A stretch of DNA of 64,000 nucleotides, from assembly GCF_033568475.1 (NCBI RefSeq), contig NC_133121.1:134076375-134140374 (forward strand), read 5' to 3'. Position 1 is the stretch's first letter; every line of letters begins with the position of its first letter. The notes below the pieces were generated by a model. It saw only the letters and a program-made list of their open reading frames with translations, searched no databases and had not been told where the DNA came from. This document shows, piece after piece, positions 13,020 through 24,183 of the stretch. This stretch comes from Henckelia pumila (taxonomy: Eukaryota; Streptophyta; Magnoliopsida; Lamiales; Gesneriaceae). The position numbers and the translations under genes were made by a program.

Positions 13020-13394
13020 ATGAATCTATTCACCAAAACAACCAAGAACACTACTTGCCTTTTCATGTTCTTGATCTCGTGTTATATATTTGTCTCCTCA
13101 ATCGCGGATAAAAAAAATTATATTTCTCTCTACTTCTTGTCGATGATCATCCCGCTTTCTTTTATCTTTGTTCTCGTAGTTTCCGTCGTTCTAACCGTCC
13201 GAACCACCACACTGGCATGCATAACGGTGGTGGTGCTCTTGGCTTTTGCGGGGAAACGTCACAGAGTGTTGGTGAATGAAGGAAGAAAGATTGCATATGA
13301 TGTTGCATTGTACTTGGTGCATGTTCTCAAGCAGAGGAGTATCGGGGTCGTGGCTTGCTCCGTAGTTGTTGGCCTCTTTTTTTTGGTTAATTAG
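13020..13394 (+). CDS. Small multi-pass membrane protein, plant type, unknown function
   Basis: A single-exon 124-aa frame starts at ATG 13020 (context TTGGCATGA) and ends TAG. Four hydrophobic segments are visible at residues about 12-30, 36-61, 63-78 and 107-124. The second is very hydrophobic (LSMIIPLSFIFVLVVSVVL). Between the third and fourth lies a basic amphipathic stretch, GKRHRVLVNEGRKIAYDV followed by ALYLVHVLKQR. That arrangement is one I associate with an uncharacterised plant family of short membrane proteins. GC content rises relative to the flanks and codon use is sensible across the frame, which supports real coding sequence. No catalytic motif is seen. Its location could be endomembrane or chloroplast envelope; the sequence does not decide. 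Confidence 0.65.
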   Translation: MNLFTKTTKNTTCLFMFLISCYIFVSSIADKKNYISLYFLSMIIPLSFIFVLVVSVVLTVRTTTLACITVVVLLAFAGKRHRVLVNEGRKIAYDVALYLVHVLKQRSIGVVACSVVVGLFFLVN

Positions 13395-14908
13395 GTAAAA
13401 TTGTCTTTTTCCCTTAGATTTACACTGTTAAAGTATGATATATACCAGTAGATTTATTCATATAGTAGTGAAATGTGTATTTTACTTATACAGTGAATAT
13501 AGGCCAAGATTATTGTAAAAAAATAATACAAGGCATAATATACTTGTCCCAAGTTCTGAGTCGATAAATATATATATATATATAAATTTTATTTGCGAAT
13601 AATATCGAGTTTCAAGGGCCGTCACAGATAATCAAGAAACTATGGTTATTTTCATGCGTTCATTATTATTTTTGGGTATAGTTTTAAGTAATTATCGGCA
13701 AACAATTAGTCTGTGTTCATTTAGTGAGATTAATTATATATAGATAAATAATACTAAGACTATTAAACTAATTTTATAGAATGTTGAATAATGATGCATA
13801 AGCAATCACATGTTTACTTTGATGTATCAATTATGTGATAGATATTATGACTAAGTTACGAGTTACAATTTTGTCTTTTGTTTATAATATATAATCTTAT
13901 TTTTAGTTTTTTATTTGTAAAATTGAGATTGTGATTTTTATTGAAAAATGTAAATTATTATTAATCTACATGTAAATTATTTAAGTTGACCAAAATTATT
14001 GAGTATAAAAATTATTTATTTTTTAAAGAAAAAATTAATAAATTGAGTTAAAAAAAATTCTCATGAATTAGGATAAAATCTAATGAAATGTATTAATATA
14101 TCTTAAAGTATTTGAAATTTATATTCATGTTATATAATTTTTTAATTGGGATTTTCATATATTATTTTTTTTGGGAAGTAAATTAAATATATTAGTGTAA
14201 TTTTTTTCAATTGAAAACATAATTAGTTAAAAATGATTATTTATCACATCATTTATTTGTGATAAATCATCAAAGTTTAAAGTTTAAATTAAGTAAATAT
14301 GGATGAACTTTATGAGTTAATACGGGCCCTCAAAAAGCAAGTAAACATGTGATTGCATAAGATTGTTAATATAATCATATACTTATTATAGCAAGTAAAC
14401 GCGGTCTTAAAATAATAATTTATATTGTTTTTTTTTTAATTGGAAATGAGATGAAACCATCGTCCGAAATATTTCTGGTCTAACAATGTCAAAATATTGG
14501 ATGATAAGATTTCTATTTCCGAGTGAATTCGCAAGGCGGAAGCTTCAATCCAAGAAGATAGATCAGAATATTTCAACGTAACAAAACTTTGTCTCTGTTG
14601 AACAATAAATGAGATATTAATATTGATAAACTTTACAATTTTTTAAACTTCATTTTAAATAACTAATCTGGATATCTTGATTATTTATTTGAAAAACTCA
14701 TCGAACCTCGTCTTCATTTTGTTTTAAATAATAAATTACCACAAAATGCATTCACTTAATAAAAATTAATAATCAGTATTTTATTGAAAAAAAAATGTTA
14801 TGATATCTTCTTAATGACAATTTTGTGAAACAGATCTCCGATCAAATTTTTAAAAATATTATTTTTCGTTATAAATTTAGATCAGATCAACCTGTTTCAC
14901 AAATATAA
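13395..14908. other. AT-rich intergenic DNA
   Basis: No gene is supported. A short TA microsatellite lies at about 13567-13582. The rest is very AT-rich sequence with oligo-A and oligo-T runs that ends at the target-site duplication of the MULE at 14919. Confidence 0.6.
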
Positions 14909-14918
14909 TTAAGTAAAA

Positions 14919-16286
14919 GAGTTATTTGCACCAATCACCCATGTGAAATATTGAAAATACACACTTCTCCCCTGTGAAATTTTAATAGGGATATTCAACC
15001 CTGATCTTTTAAAAAATTAGCACACTCGTCCCTTCAAATGAGTGATTGTTGCGCACGCGCCCCTCATGCGATTGAGCAAAGATTTTGATATTTTTTTGCA
15101 CCAAATACCCATGTGAAATATTTAAAATTCATATTTGACCCCTATGAAAATAATTTTTAAATCTATTCAACCGATAATACACAATTTTTAATAAAATTCA
15201 ATTATAAATATTTAGAAAACATTTTTTGTTTTATTATTTTTTATTTTTTATTGTAAATGTATTATCATTAATTAATTATTTTCTAAAAAATATTATTATT
15301 TTATCATGTTATCATTATTTTATTAAATTCACTTTGTATTTCCAAATTTTCCATTAAACATGCATTCATAAACAAGTATTTAAATAATTTCAAGTATCAA
15401 AATATTGAACTAAACTGATAATTTCAAACATATTATTTTTTCGATTTAGTACTATATATTATTGAACCAAAATTTAAATTTTTCGAGAATATGCATTGCA
15501 CAATTTGTAATAAATAATAAAATATAACATTATAATATAATTATAAATCGAAAAAGTAACATTCATGAACTTATCATTTGGTTGAATATTTTGGTATTTT
15601 TATATATTTAAATTTTTATTTATGAATCATGTTTAATGGAGAAGTTGAAAACAAGAAGTGATTTGATAAAATAATGATAACGAGATAAAGTAATAATTTT
15701 TTTAAAAATAAATAAATTAAAAATTATAAATTTAAAATTTAAAATTTAAAATAAAAATAAATAAAATTAAAAATGTATGGTACTTATCATTTTGATTTAA
15801 TATTTTGGTACTTTTAGGTATTTAAATCTCGTTTATAAATGCATTTTTAATGGAGAAGTTGGAAACAAAAAGAAAGTTTAATAAAATAATGATAACAAGA
15901 TAAAATAATAATATTTTTTAGAAAACAATTATATAATCATAATAAATTTAAAACTAAAAATAAAATTAATAAAATGAAAAATATTTGCTAAATATTTTAT
16001 AATTAGATTTTAATAAAAATTATGTATTATCGGTTGAATAGATTTAAAAATTATTTTCACAGGGGTCAAATATGCATTTTTTATATTTCACAGGGGTATT
16101 TGGTGCAAAAAAAATATCAAAATTTTTGCTCAGTCAAATGAGGGGCGCGTACGCAACAATCACTCATCTGAAGGGGCGAGTGTACTAATTTTTTAAAAGG
16201 TCAGGGTTGAAGATGCCTATTAAAATTTCACAGGGGAGAAGTATACATTTTCAATATTTCACAGGGGTGGTTGATGCAAATAACTC
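14919..16286. mobile_element. Non-autonomous long-TIR MULE (Mutator-like), 1,368 bp
   Basis: The ends are GAGTTATTTGCACC and its inverted counterpart TGCAAATAACTC. The inverted similarity continues for roughly 300 bp on each side (about 14919-15215 against 15990-16286), including ACCCCTGTGAAAT-like phrases and the rare GC-rich patch around GCGCACGCGCCCCTCA. A perfect 10-bp direct repeat, TTAAGTAAAA, flanks the element at 14909-14918 and 16287-16296. Long TIRs with a 9-10-bp target duplication define Mutator-like elements. No transposase frame is present in the AT-rich core, so movement would need a helper. Confidence 0.85.
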
Positions 16287-16296
16287 TTAAGTAAAA

Positions 16297-17708
16297 CCAT
16301 GTAACATGCCCCACAATTGGGGGTAGTGAAGGGTCATGATTTTGTCATACATTATTTTCAGGGTTAGTACATGTTATATGAAAGTATTTGTCCTCATATT
16401 CTAATATCATTAGATCATGCCGGTTGACGCGTTAACATGTGTTGATACTTTGGTTAACATTTGGACACATCATACAGGGAGAAATAGATAATGTAATATA
16501 AAATAATCCCATTTTTCATGTTTATGTGTCCCCTACTCTGTAGTCTGTTGTTTACGGCTGGATTCATCAATGGACAATGATTCGTTTATGGTTATGGATT
16601 TATTTTCGCTCCGGCCCAATACAAAGCCCAAATCTCTTAAACATCGGTACTTTTAAAATTTTATTGGTTAATGAATTTTCCGGCCATGATATCACAATTG
16701 CTTTCGCTCCGGCCCAATACAATACTCGCAAAATGTGAAGCAAAATCACTTATTTTGGCTTTTTTTACCCCATATTGTAACGACTTCCATCTAATACAGC
16801 TTTCCGCACTTAAAAGTAATAATATGTTTCTCAAAGTAAACAAAATCATATACCAACAAATAAAAAATCAACCGTGTTTTAAATAGAAGGAATATTTTTT
16901 CAATTGTATCCAAAGTTAAATAATCATATCATTTGTGATTTTTTTTTAAAAAATTATTGTAAGACGCCATAAATTTCATTAATAACTAAATTTTGTCCTA
17001 TTTAGCTAATTAGTTTTATTTAATTGTAAAAAATAATTTGAAAACCCATCTCTAAATTTTAAAAAGTTTAATAATATAACCTTCTAGATATTTTACAGCT
17101 CAATCAATTAATACCAAAGTAAAAAAAAATATTGTTATGTACGAAAACACCAATTGCATGAGATTAATGGTTACCGGTGAATCATGGAATGTCTTTAATG
17201 TCTAAATAATGGTGTTGTCCGAGACGAATGTATTCGGAAAAAATAGATGTATTTTGAAGGTAATTAATTAGAGGTGATTACTATGAATATGTGGTAATAA
17301 TTGAAAGTAGTTAGTACAAATATTTGATTAATAATATACAACATTATCGTTTTCACTATGTTTTTTAAAATGTGATATATCTGATAATTTTTTTTTTAAC
17401 GAAAGTGATATATCTGATAATTGCTTTCATTTGATATACACTTTACAAAATGTCGAACTAACAGTACTTTTAAAACAAGGTTATTTAATTTTCATTGAAC
17501 CGATGAGATTGTTTAAAGATCATTAAATGGATCCGTCTCCCGTCTCATTGCCTTTACATGGCTGCGTGGATAAATACAAAACGTACATGCATAAATGTAA
17601 ACTAGCAAATAAGCATACGCATTAATAAAAAATATTAACGAAAACAATGAAAAAATATATAGTTGTTCTAAATTCGCCATAAATTAAAAAAAATAAGTAT
17701 AATTTTTG
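16297..17708. other. Intergenic DNA with a 21-bp direct repeat
   Basis: No gene is supported. The sequence TTTCGCTCCGGCCCAATACA (plus one more A) occurs twice, at 16604-16624 and 16702-16722, 98 bp apart. These are GC-rich islands in AT-rich DNA. The rest is unremarkable. Confidence 0.5.
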
Positions 17709-17888
17709 TGTTGGGTTGAAAAAGATATCTCATGAAAAATAAGAAATACATTTAAAAAAAATAAAATTAAGAGGAATGAATATGTTTGTCAGTTTGTGTT
17801 GGGTTGAAAAAGAGGACTCACCTAGATATGACAAATAAGAAAGACGTTTCAAAAAAATAATAATAAAGAGGAATGAATATGTATGGGA
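17709..17888. repeat. Tandem duplication, two units of about 88-92 bp
   Basis: Both units begin GTGTTGGGTTGAAAAAGA and end AGAGGAATGAATATGT. They differ by small indels in the middle, including an added ACTCACCTAGATATGA-like segment in the second. This looks like a local duplication and not a transposon. Confidence 0.7.
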
Positions 17889-17994
17889 TTTGGGAGGAAA
17901 ATAAGGAATGTAATTTAGTTGGAAGTTAAAACCTGAAACCATGAGAAATGAAAATGCGGAGAAGTAGGATGAGGGTAGTCTAGGGTAAATGAGA

Positions 17995-18128
17995 TCCTAC
18001 CTGTATAGGTAATGCCCCAAAGAACATCTAATGGTGGAGATTTATCAATACATGTGAGGTCCATCATTTTCTCAGTGATGAATTTTACCTTTAGATGCAC
18101 ATTGAAGGCAGTACCTATACAGGTAGGT
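17995..18128. repeat. Short MITE with CCTACCTGTATAGGTA ends
   Basis: The left end CCTACCTGTATAGGTAATGCC pairs with the right end GGCAGTACCTATACAGGTAGG as near-perfect inverted repeats of about 21 bp around a roughly 90-bp core. Each end is itself partly palindromic (ACCTGTATAGGT). The target duplication is not clear, so the superfamily is left open. Confidence 0.6.
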
Positions 18129-18369
18129 TGAAATATTTCGTAGACTAGATAGTTTAAAAAATAGACCAAGACATCACTTAGTTACTCTAATATGCTCAAC
18201 TTTAATAAATATTAAAATATAAAAGATAAATCAAGCCAACAACGGATCGGAGTTGAACGTAAATAAAGATGAGCAATTCCCCTTATATTTGATAATCATG
18301 ATTTGTTACATAACATTAATAATTTCAACTTGCGGTCATATTATCAAACTGATAGAAAATGGCAATTAA

Positions 18370-18594
18370 ATTTTTTTTTTTGTGATGTGGAAACTCGCAT
18401 CCGCTATTTTTTGGTGCGCTTTGGGTAATCCCCGGACAAACGCAATAGCCTGCAAACTAAGCTAGTCAGGTAAACCATACTAGACAAGCTCTGTGTGACA
18501 GGCTAGTCCAAAAACGTATTGGTAGGGAAAATCGAACTCCTGACCTATGGCCAAGAGTTTACCTACTCCACCAACTTGGACATCCCTTCAAGGC
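18370..18594 (-). mobile_element. tRNA-derived SINE, copy 1 (minus strand)
   Basis: Read on the minus strand this starts GATGTCCAAGTTGGTGGAGTAGG, which contains a TGGTGGAGTAGG A-box-like motif, continues to a TTCGAT-type B-box region, and ends in an A-rich tail (the T run at 18371-18381 on the plus strand). Flanking direct repeats AAATGGCAATTAA (18357-18369) and AAATGGTAATTAA (18595-18607) match at 12 of 13 positions, as expected for LINE-driven insertion. A full homologous copy lies at 53226-53435 and a fragment at 20698-20792. Confidence 0.8.
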
Positions 18595-18639
18595 AAATGG
18601 TAATTAATTTTGTTTCGACTTAGTGTCAATGTTTTAGAA

Positions 18640-18950
18640 AGTCTCTTGTGAGTTATGAGACAGTCTCATAAATATTTATTTATAAGACGGGTTAACTCGG
18701 TCCATATATATTTACAATAAAAAATATTATTAATGACATAAAAAAAATTATGAATAACCCCAATAAAATATTTCTCACCGAAATTTTTGTGCCATGATTT
18801 TGTTTCACAAATTTTTATTTGTAATACGGGTTAACTCAGTCCATATTTCAGTAAAAAATATTACTTATAACATAAAAATAAAAATTTTCATAAGTAACTC
18901 AAATAAATGACGTATAATTTTTATGTCACGATTTTCTATTACAATTCTAA
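18640..18950. repeat. Two diverged copies of a GAGAC/ACGGGTTAACTC repeat unit
   Basis: Around 18656-18790 and 18798-18935 the same series of phrases occurs: CACAAAT/ATAAATATTTATTT, then A(T/G)ACGGGTTAACTC(G/A)GTCCATAT, then a TAAAAAATATTA stretch. Similar GAGACGGTCTCACGGGTAAA sequence lies at 32625. This is a common dispersed plant repeat, here present as a degenerate tandem pair. Confidence 0.5.
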
Positions 18951-18959
18951 AGTGAGTAG

Positions 18960-20697
18960 GTGAGCCTGGTACCAGCCCCCCATTTCAATGGCATATTTTA
19001 TATATATATATATATATATATAATAATAATAATATGTCTCTCCATCTAAAAACCATGTCACGGTTTTGCTACGTATAAATAAATGGCTTGAGCAAATAAC
19101 AATCTTACGAAAACACGTTATCTCAGGTCCAAAATTATGATTTATTAAGTTATAGTTATTTTTTAAAAAAAAAATAGACGTGAAACTCTCTGCTTAATGA
19201 ATTAATGTGACTGGTTTTTAAAAATTGATGGGTTTTGAATATATTAAATTTTACGTGGATGTTCTCTATTAAAAAAAATTCATATTTCATCATAATATGA
19301 TTTATTTTTTTTTGCCCAAATAGCATAGCATTTTGAGTGACATCGTTACCCCTCGATTCCAATGTAAATGGCACCCGATTGCCAGTATATGGGGACCAAA
19401 AGTTGGTTTCGGTATGGAGCATAACAAAGAAAGTTAGAGAAAAGTGTGAAACGAATAGCAATAAAGCATGCAAATATTTATTGAAAAGGGCCAATGTTTA
19501 TTATTTGAATTAATTAATTGCCTTGTTTTGAATAGGGAAAAAACAGCGAGGTTTCCGATGATTTACCCTTATTGGGGGATCTTTAAATCAATGGCAATTT
19601 AAAAATTCACATAGTTTGGATTTGTTGGAGGATGCAATATGAGTAAGTTGAACAGTGATTTTAGAATTGAAGAAAATTAATATATTTGAGCAATTTGAGA
19701 CGATGTTCTCTAAAATACGTCAGCTCATATCTGATCTAAGCCAAATAAGGATGTCCGATCCGAACTTAATTAATAATCTCTACCCGAAGCAACATGTCCA
19801 AGAGAATCTGAGCACGACGTAAACCCAACCCAAGCCATAGTCGAGAGGAGTGCCTGCTTGGACTATTCAAAGCCCGACCCGAGTTCTACCACTAGCTTTG
19901 CGACAAAATCTATCTAAATCTTGTAATTGTGTAATACACATGAATATCTTTTACGGTAAAGGAAAAAAATCTCTAAGACCCTGAGATAAGAACGAATGTG
20001 CCAAGATCTGATATGAATATAAATATGGTAGCCGAATCATTTATCCAAGGAAATTTACTGTTATCGTAATAAGGTAAGTCGCTCTTTACATTCCTATAAA
20101 TTCCAGTTATGCACCACAGTTTGGCACATTCACACATTATTATTATTCACTCGACGCTATTATATCTAACTATTTGCTCTCGTATCCTTCATCGAAGCTC
20201 TGAATTAACCATCGAATAAATCACGTCAGAAATACTGTCGGCATTGTTGTCGACTTGAATTCTTAGGTGTTGAAGATTTGTTCACGAGATCGAACCTAAG
20301 GTATTTTTTTTTGTTACATCGTAAAAATTTCAAATATTTAATTGTGATTTCGAGTCAAAATTAATATAACCGATTTGAAATATTTATTTGATTTCTATTT
20401 AAATCATGGATCCAAATCTAATCTTATTATAAACCTTTAGATCTTATGTTAAACAAATGTACATTTTGATTGGTGTGTCACATAAATGATTAGTCTTTTA
20501 TTTCCACGAAACTCATGTTAAGTTGTTTTCATAGAACAATTTTGTGAGATAAATCTTGGATTAGATCGATAAAAAGTATTATTATTTTTATACAAAATGT
20601 ATTACTTTTCTACAAATGTGGATCAGATCAATTCATCTCATAGACACGAGACTATATGTCTCACAAGAGATCTACTATTTATTTTTTATAATTTTTT
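18960..20697. other. Intergenic DNA, possible old LTR near 19.7-20.3 kb
   Basis: No gene is supported. A TA tract lies at about 19000-19022. Between about 19700 and 20310 the base composition is more balanced and the sequence reads like an LTR or non-coding retrotransposon leader. It has a TATAAATTCC element near 20095, then a run of CACATTATTATTATTCACTCGACGC. No paired terminal repeat or primer-binding site is visible, so the call stays tentative. Confidence 0.35.
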
Positions 20698-20792
20698 ATT
20701 ATGTGAGAACCGCATTCGCTACCATTTGGTTCGTTCTAGTCAAACTCTAGGGATAAAACAATATATTGTAAATCACACTAGCCATGTAAACC
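20698..20792 (-). mobile_element. SINE fragment, copy 3 (truncated)
   Basis: The plus-strand text ATGTGAGAACCGCATTCGCTACC, then TTTGGTTCG, then CTAGCCATGTAAACC, aligns with the 18370-18594 copy (GTGGAAACTCGCATCCGCTATT, GGTGCGCTTTGGG, CTAGTCAGGTAAACC). Only the 3' half of the SINE remains. The 5' part, with the A and B boxes, is cut off where the hAT-like element at 20793 begins. Confidence 0.6.
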
Positions 20793-21110
20793 CATGTTTT
20801 CAACACTGAACCGAACCGATTGGTTTGATCGGAAATCGGCCATTGGTCCGATCCAAAATATTCCCAAAAATCGTTTTAACAGTTGAATCGCTCAGAACCG
20901 GTCAAGAACCGGTTAAAAACCGACGCCAAGAAGCGGCTAAAAAACCGGTTGGACCGGTTTTTCGATTTTTTTATAAAAATTATTTTTTTTAAAATTTAAA
21001 ACATTAATTTAATATTTTATTATATATATACATGATTATTTAGAATTTGTACTTCCTTAAAAATATTATTTTACTATTATTAGAGTTTTAATTAATTAAT
21101 TTATGACATG
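20793..21110. mobile_element. Truncated hAT-like MITE, same family as 50060-50547
   Basis: The start ATGTTTTCAACAC leads into ACCGAACCGATTGG and then TCCCAAAAATCGTTTTAAC. The last phrase also occurs, inverted, in the better-bounded element at 50060-50547. Repeated ACCGGTT/AACCGGT motifs (20897-20960) resemble hAT subterminal repeats. The right end is not recognisable; other repeat sequence begins near 21111. Confidence 0.5.
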
Positions 21111-21587
21111 TGTTGGGTTGAAATTCGTCCGATCCATCCCGCGGGCGTGTAATAAAAGATTTTTTCTTTAATATTATGGATTTATGACGATAGATCTACT
21201 TTTTTAATGAAAGTTTTTAAATTTTTTGTAATATGATTTTGTATAAAATATATGTAATATTACTTTGTATAAAACATACATATAGGCATGAAACCAATAA
21301 TTATAAATTTTATTGATCTTTTATTTATGAAATTAAAATTTAAATTAATTATAATGAATTTTAATTTAATTTATTTATTTATTTTTATTTTTGTGGGTTG
21401 GCTCACAAACCCGCAACTTACCTTAAATTAGGTTTGAGATTTTCATTTAATGGGGATGGTGGGTCGGGCCGCTCCGTCACGCCAAAGCCCTAACCCGTAA
21501 TTGGTTGACTTGTCCGCCTCTACTAGACAATAATTTATTTACTTTACTAAATTGGACGTTATTTTTTTTTTTAATTTGAGAAAGTTT

Positions 21588-21593
<6 letters not shown>
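21111..21593. other. Degenerate hAT-like repeat
   Basis: Phrases such as GTTGGGTTGAAATTCGTCCGATCCATCCCGCGGG and, at the far side, GGTGGGTCGGGCCGCTCCG with CCCGTAATTGGTTGACTTGTCC resemble the inverted ends of the common TAGGGGTGTCAATTCGGG-type hAT MITEs of plants. Exact termini and a target duplication were not found. No gene is present. Confidence 0.35.

Positions 21594-21630
<37 letters not shown>
21594..21630. repeat. (TA)n microsatellite
   Basis: An uninterrupted run of about 18 TA units. No MITE of the TA-associated family is inserted in this tract. Confidence 0.9.
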
Positions 21631-21635
<5 letters not shown>

Positions 21636-24183
21636 ATGTGTCTATATGACCAATATTTTTCATAAAAAAAATAATACTTAGTTTTTTTCGATAAAAAAAA
21701 TAATGCTTTGTTTGATTATCCGTGCCAAATAAAGTATTCGCAATTTTACTTTTTATACAATGTAGACGATGGTCTGTCATCCTCGATGACTCATTGTGGC
21801 TCAATTATTTCAGGCCACAGTCTATGGATTTATTTATGTTTTAAAAAGTTGAACACATTATTTTTTGAAAATAATTTTTTAAATCCGAATATCTAGTCAA
21901 CAAATGATTGTTTTTTGAAGTAGATTTTTGCGAGAGTGTATTATGTATAGTTGATTTGATAGGAAGCAATGCATCAAGGTAGTTTATATTATATTCGTAA
22001 GAAATTGATTAAAACAGATGGATTAAATGTGTTGTCCTTGCTTTTGTCGTTCTTTTGTTTTTATTCGTAAGAAATTGTTTTAATATATATTTTAAGTCGC
22101 CTTTTGTAAGCGACCACCATTAATCGAATAAAAAATAATAAATAAATCACCAATTTAATTTATTTTCTAGTATGTTTTTTTTCTTTCAATAATTCTATCT
22201 ATTAATTATTATAACCCGTCACAGACATCTTTTCAACTCAAAAATTTAATTTTAAAATATTAAAGATCACACCATATATCTTTATGCAAATGCAATATTT
22301 GTTGATAAAATTATCAATTTATCATTGATTGTTGAATCATATTTAATCTACATAAGAAACACCATATAGATAATCCCAAGACATAAATTATGTGTTTTTG
22401 TCCTTTTTTTTTTTTAATCATTTATATTACACATTCTCATGGTACTAAAAAAGAACATTGTAAAATACCAACATCACAAACACCGTATAGATGAACAGTA
22501 GTACATAAATTAAGTGTGTGTCCTTTTATTATTATTCATATTACACGTTCACATGATATCAACAATTAATTAACATTCTAAAATACCACATCACACATTT
22601 CATGTGTTCTTAATGAAACATGTTATATAACTATCTGTTTTTTAAAATAATAAAATCAACAAAATGAAATCGAAATAGAATTATATTTTATATAAAATTA
22701 AGATGATATTTTATAGTAAAATTGAATATATAATCACATGCTAAAAAATTTATACTGGATTTTTGTATAAAGTTCCACCAAAACCCGAGCAATGCAACAA
22801 GAAGCCTCCAACATAAAAACCACTGGAGGGTAAAGTGGGGCCCATTGAACAGACAGGGGCTGAGTTGTCATTTCAGAAAGCATCATGTGAATGGCATTTT
22901 CGTAGTTTACTCAAACAACAATGTCAGTGTTGTACCCACTCGTTGTCCTTTATTATTATCCTTCTGCCCTCCTTTTACGTCTCAGTCAGTCTACGGTCGT
23001 CGTGTGGTCGTTTGGAACACTTCTCCGAGTGATTTTGGCGTGCACATCGGCTCTCAGCGGCTGCGAAGGCGGATTTGAGGTTGAAAAAATGGCGTGGTTT
23101 TGATGATTCGTTGGTTTGATATGGATGGTTTTTTGTTTTGGTTCCGGTCGTTAGGTTTTGATATGTTTTCAGTTGTTTCGAGAATAGATCTGGTGGGATC
23201 TGAGTTTGTTGGCTGATTGAATTTGTTTTTTCTCTGATGATTCGTGGGGTTTTTTGGCGTTTGATTTGGAGAATCTGGTTTAATCGCGCTTTGAACTTTA
23301 ATTAGGGTTTGTACAGATTTTAATTTAATTTCATGTTTTTATGTTCTTTGTACGTCTTTTGCTGGTGTTTTGGATTGCTCCCGGATTTTCACACTCTTGT
23401 ATAAATTCTAAGGGCAAGTCTGCGTTTGTTTTTTGTGGTTCTTTACCCTTCGAGTGCATTTTGCAGTGTTTTTGTTTGCCGGTGTTTTCTTCTTCTTATT
23501 AATATTATTGTGTTTGTTGTGTGATTTTCTTTCTTGTCTCAACCCATTTAGGTGTTTAATAGTAATATGTAATGATACTCGTATTTATTTTTCTTATCGG
23601 TTATTGTTCCATTTTTATTTTCGTTAAACCATCCTATTTGTGCCGAGAGTCTCACGACTAACCATGGTTTAAGTGTCCACTGAATCCAGTCACCTATCCA
23701 AAGTTGTAAGATGAACATCTGATTTATTCACCGGGTTGGCTGCGTTTTTAATTTGATTAAATATGGTTTTAAAACCCGTGTTAGTTTTGGTCTTGAGTTA
23801 CTAGTTTTCAGGCCACGGAGCTAACATTTGGAGTCATTGTCACTAAATTGCCTTCTTATTACCCAACAACGACAGTCTTATGTGAATTTTCTGGCGTGGA
23901 GAAATCAAATACTTGAATGAAGATGCACTTCTAAAATTTTACTCACGCTGTTCTGTTATTGGGTCCAAATTAGATGAAGACAATCACTTATGTTTTAAGC
24001 AGTTTAGTGTAGCTCCGAAGTTGTGTTTTCTTGGATTCAATGCCTATTTTGATTGTGACTTCCGGTTAATGTGTACGTGAGCTTGCTAGTGTTAATTTTT
24101 TGTCATGATTTCCTTCATTTTGTTGGCTTCTCTACTTGTTAAATGTACTTATTATTATTAAATTCTTTTATGCAGTTGCTACC
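21631..24183 (+). other. Upstream and 5' leader region of AGO1
   Basis: The first 1.1 kb is AT-rich intergenic DNA. From about 22780 the sequence becomes GC-richer and then T-rich like an intron. An AG acceptor (TTTTATGCAG) at 24174-24175 stands 8 nt before the AGO1 start codon. I infer a non-coding first exon around 22850-23080 and a 5' UTR intron of about 1.1 kb ending at 24175. The donor is uncertain; one candidate is the GGTTGA at about 23078. Short upstream open frames in 22835-23100 show no family resemblance. Confidence 0.5.

Noticed and set aside
19156..19494. 112-codon minus-strand frame
   Set aside because: Low-complexity Phe/Leu/Asn-rich text, no motif, AT-rich surroundings and no promoter or splice support.
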